A DNA stretch of 5,652 bases from an uncultured Campylobacter sp. (lineage in GTDB: Bacteria; Campylobacterota; Campylobacteria; Campylobacterales; Campylobacteraceae), in NCBI RefSeq assembly GCF_937997465.1, contig NZ_CALKTQ010000189.1:1-5652 (forward strand). The letters are read 5' to 3'. This document shows, piece after piece, positions 5,599-5,652 of this stretch. The notes under the pieces were generated by a model. The model made no database searches and was not told where the DNA came from. It saw nothing but the letters and a program-made list of their open reading frames with translations. The translations under genes were made by a program, and so were the position numbers. Each line of letters starts with the position of its first letter. Position 1 is the first letter of the stretch.

Positions 5599-5652
5599 TG
5601 GTGGAGTTAAGCGGGATCGAACCGCCGACCTCTTGAATGCCATTCAAGCGCT
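5599..5652 (-). tRNA. tRNA-Ala (GGC anticodon), 3' part, truncated by window edge
   Basis: Read on the minus strand, the last 54 bases hold an anticodon stem CTTGA/TCAAG with loop ATGGCAT (anticodon GGC, decoding GCC alanine codons). The T-arm has loop TTCGATC and a 5-bp stem closed by one G-U pair. The acceptor strand is TAACTCC, then discriminator A and an encoded CCA. Position 70 is U, as expected for the G3-U70 identity pair of tRNA-Ala. The D-arm and 5' acceptor strand lie beyond the right edge. Confidence 0.95.

Overview
The window is a compact block of genes from the minus strand of an epsilonproteobacterium, most likely a Campylobacter of the moderately GC-rich oral group (C. rectus, showae, curvus, concisus or gracilis type). 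The genus call is an inference. It rests on the recurrent AAATTT words, the SHQWRQPL form of the kinase H-box, and the resemblance of the gene set to the mcc/ccs locus of Wolinella succinogenes. All five protein genes and the tRNA read right to left.

In transcription order the layout is as follows. A partial tRNA-Ala(GGC) runs off the right edge (5599-5652). A 138-base spacer follows, with a candidate promoter. Then come ccsR (OmpR-type response regulator, 5460-4765) and ccsS (membrane histidine kinase, 4781-3342), which overlap by 17 bases. A 97-base control region holds a strong Shine-Dalgarno, a 16-bp palindrome and an A5G4 direct repeat. Next are mccA (octaheme cytochrome c sulfite reductase, 3244-1178), a 54-base gap with a perfect 9-bp hairpin, mccB (periplasmic FKBP-type prolyl isomerase, 1123-311) and mccC (Tat-exported ferredoxin-like protein, 274 to beyond the left edge). 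The expected next genes are mccD (NrfD-like quinol dehydrogenase) and the dedicated heme lyase ccsA1; they would lie left of position 1 and are not visible.

The genes fit one respiratory system. Electrons from menaquinol would pass through a membrane MccD/MccC module to periplasmic MccA, which reduces sulfite to sulfide at a heme c-copper site. MccB probably assists folding of the heme-rich enzyme, and CcsRS controls expression. MccA carries seven CXXCH motifs and the diagnostic CX15CH motif. It also keeps the two cysteines (C397, C493) and the surrounding residues that correspond, at a constant offset of two, to the copper and active-site residues I recall for the W. succinogenes enzyme. The system is therefore known rather than new. 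The points most worth following up are the c-type heme motif in the periplasmic sensor of CcsS, the degenerate ATP-binding G1 box of the same kinase, the mccA/mccB intercistronic hairpin, and the symmetrical and repeated elements upstream of mccA.
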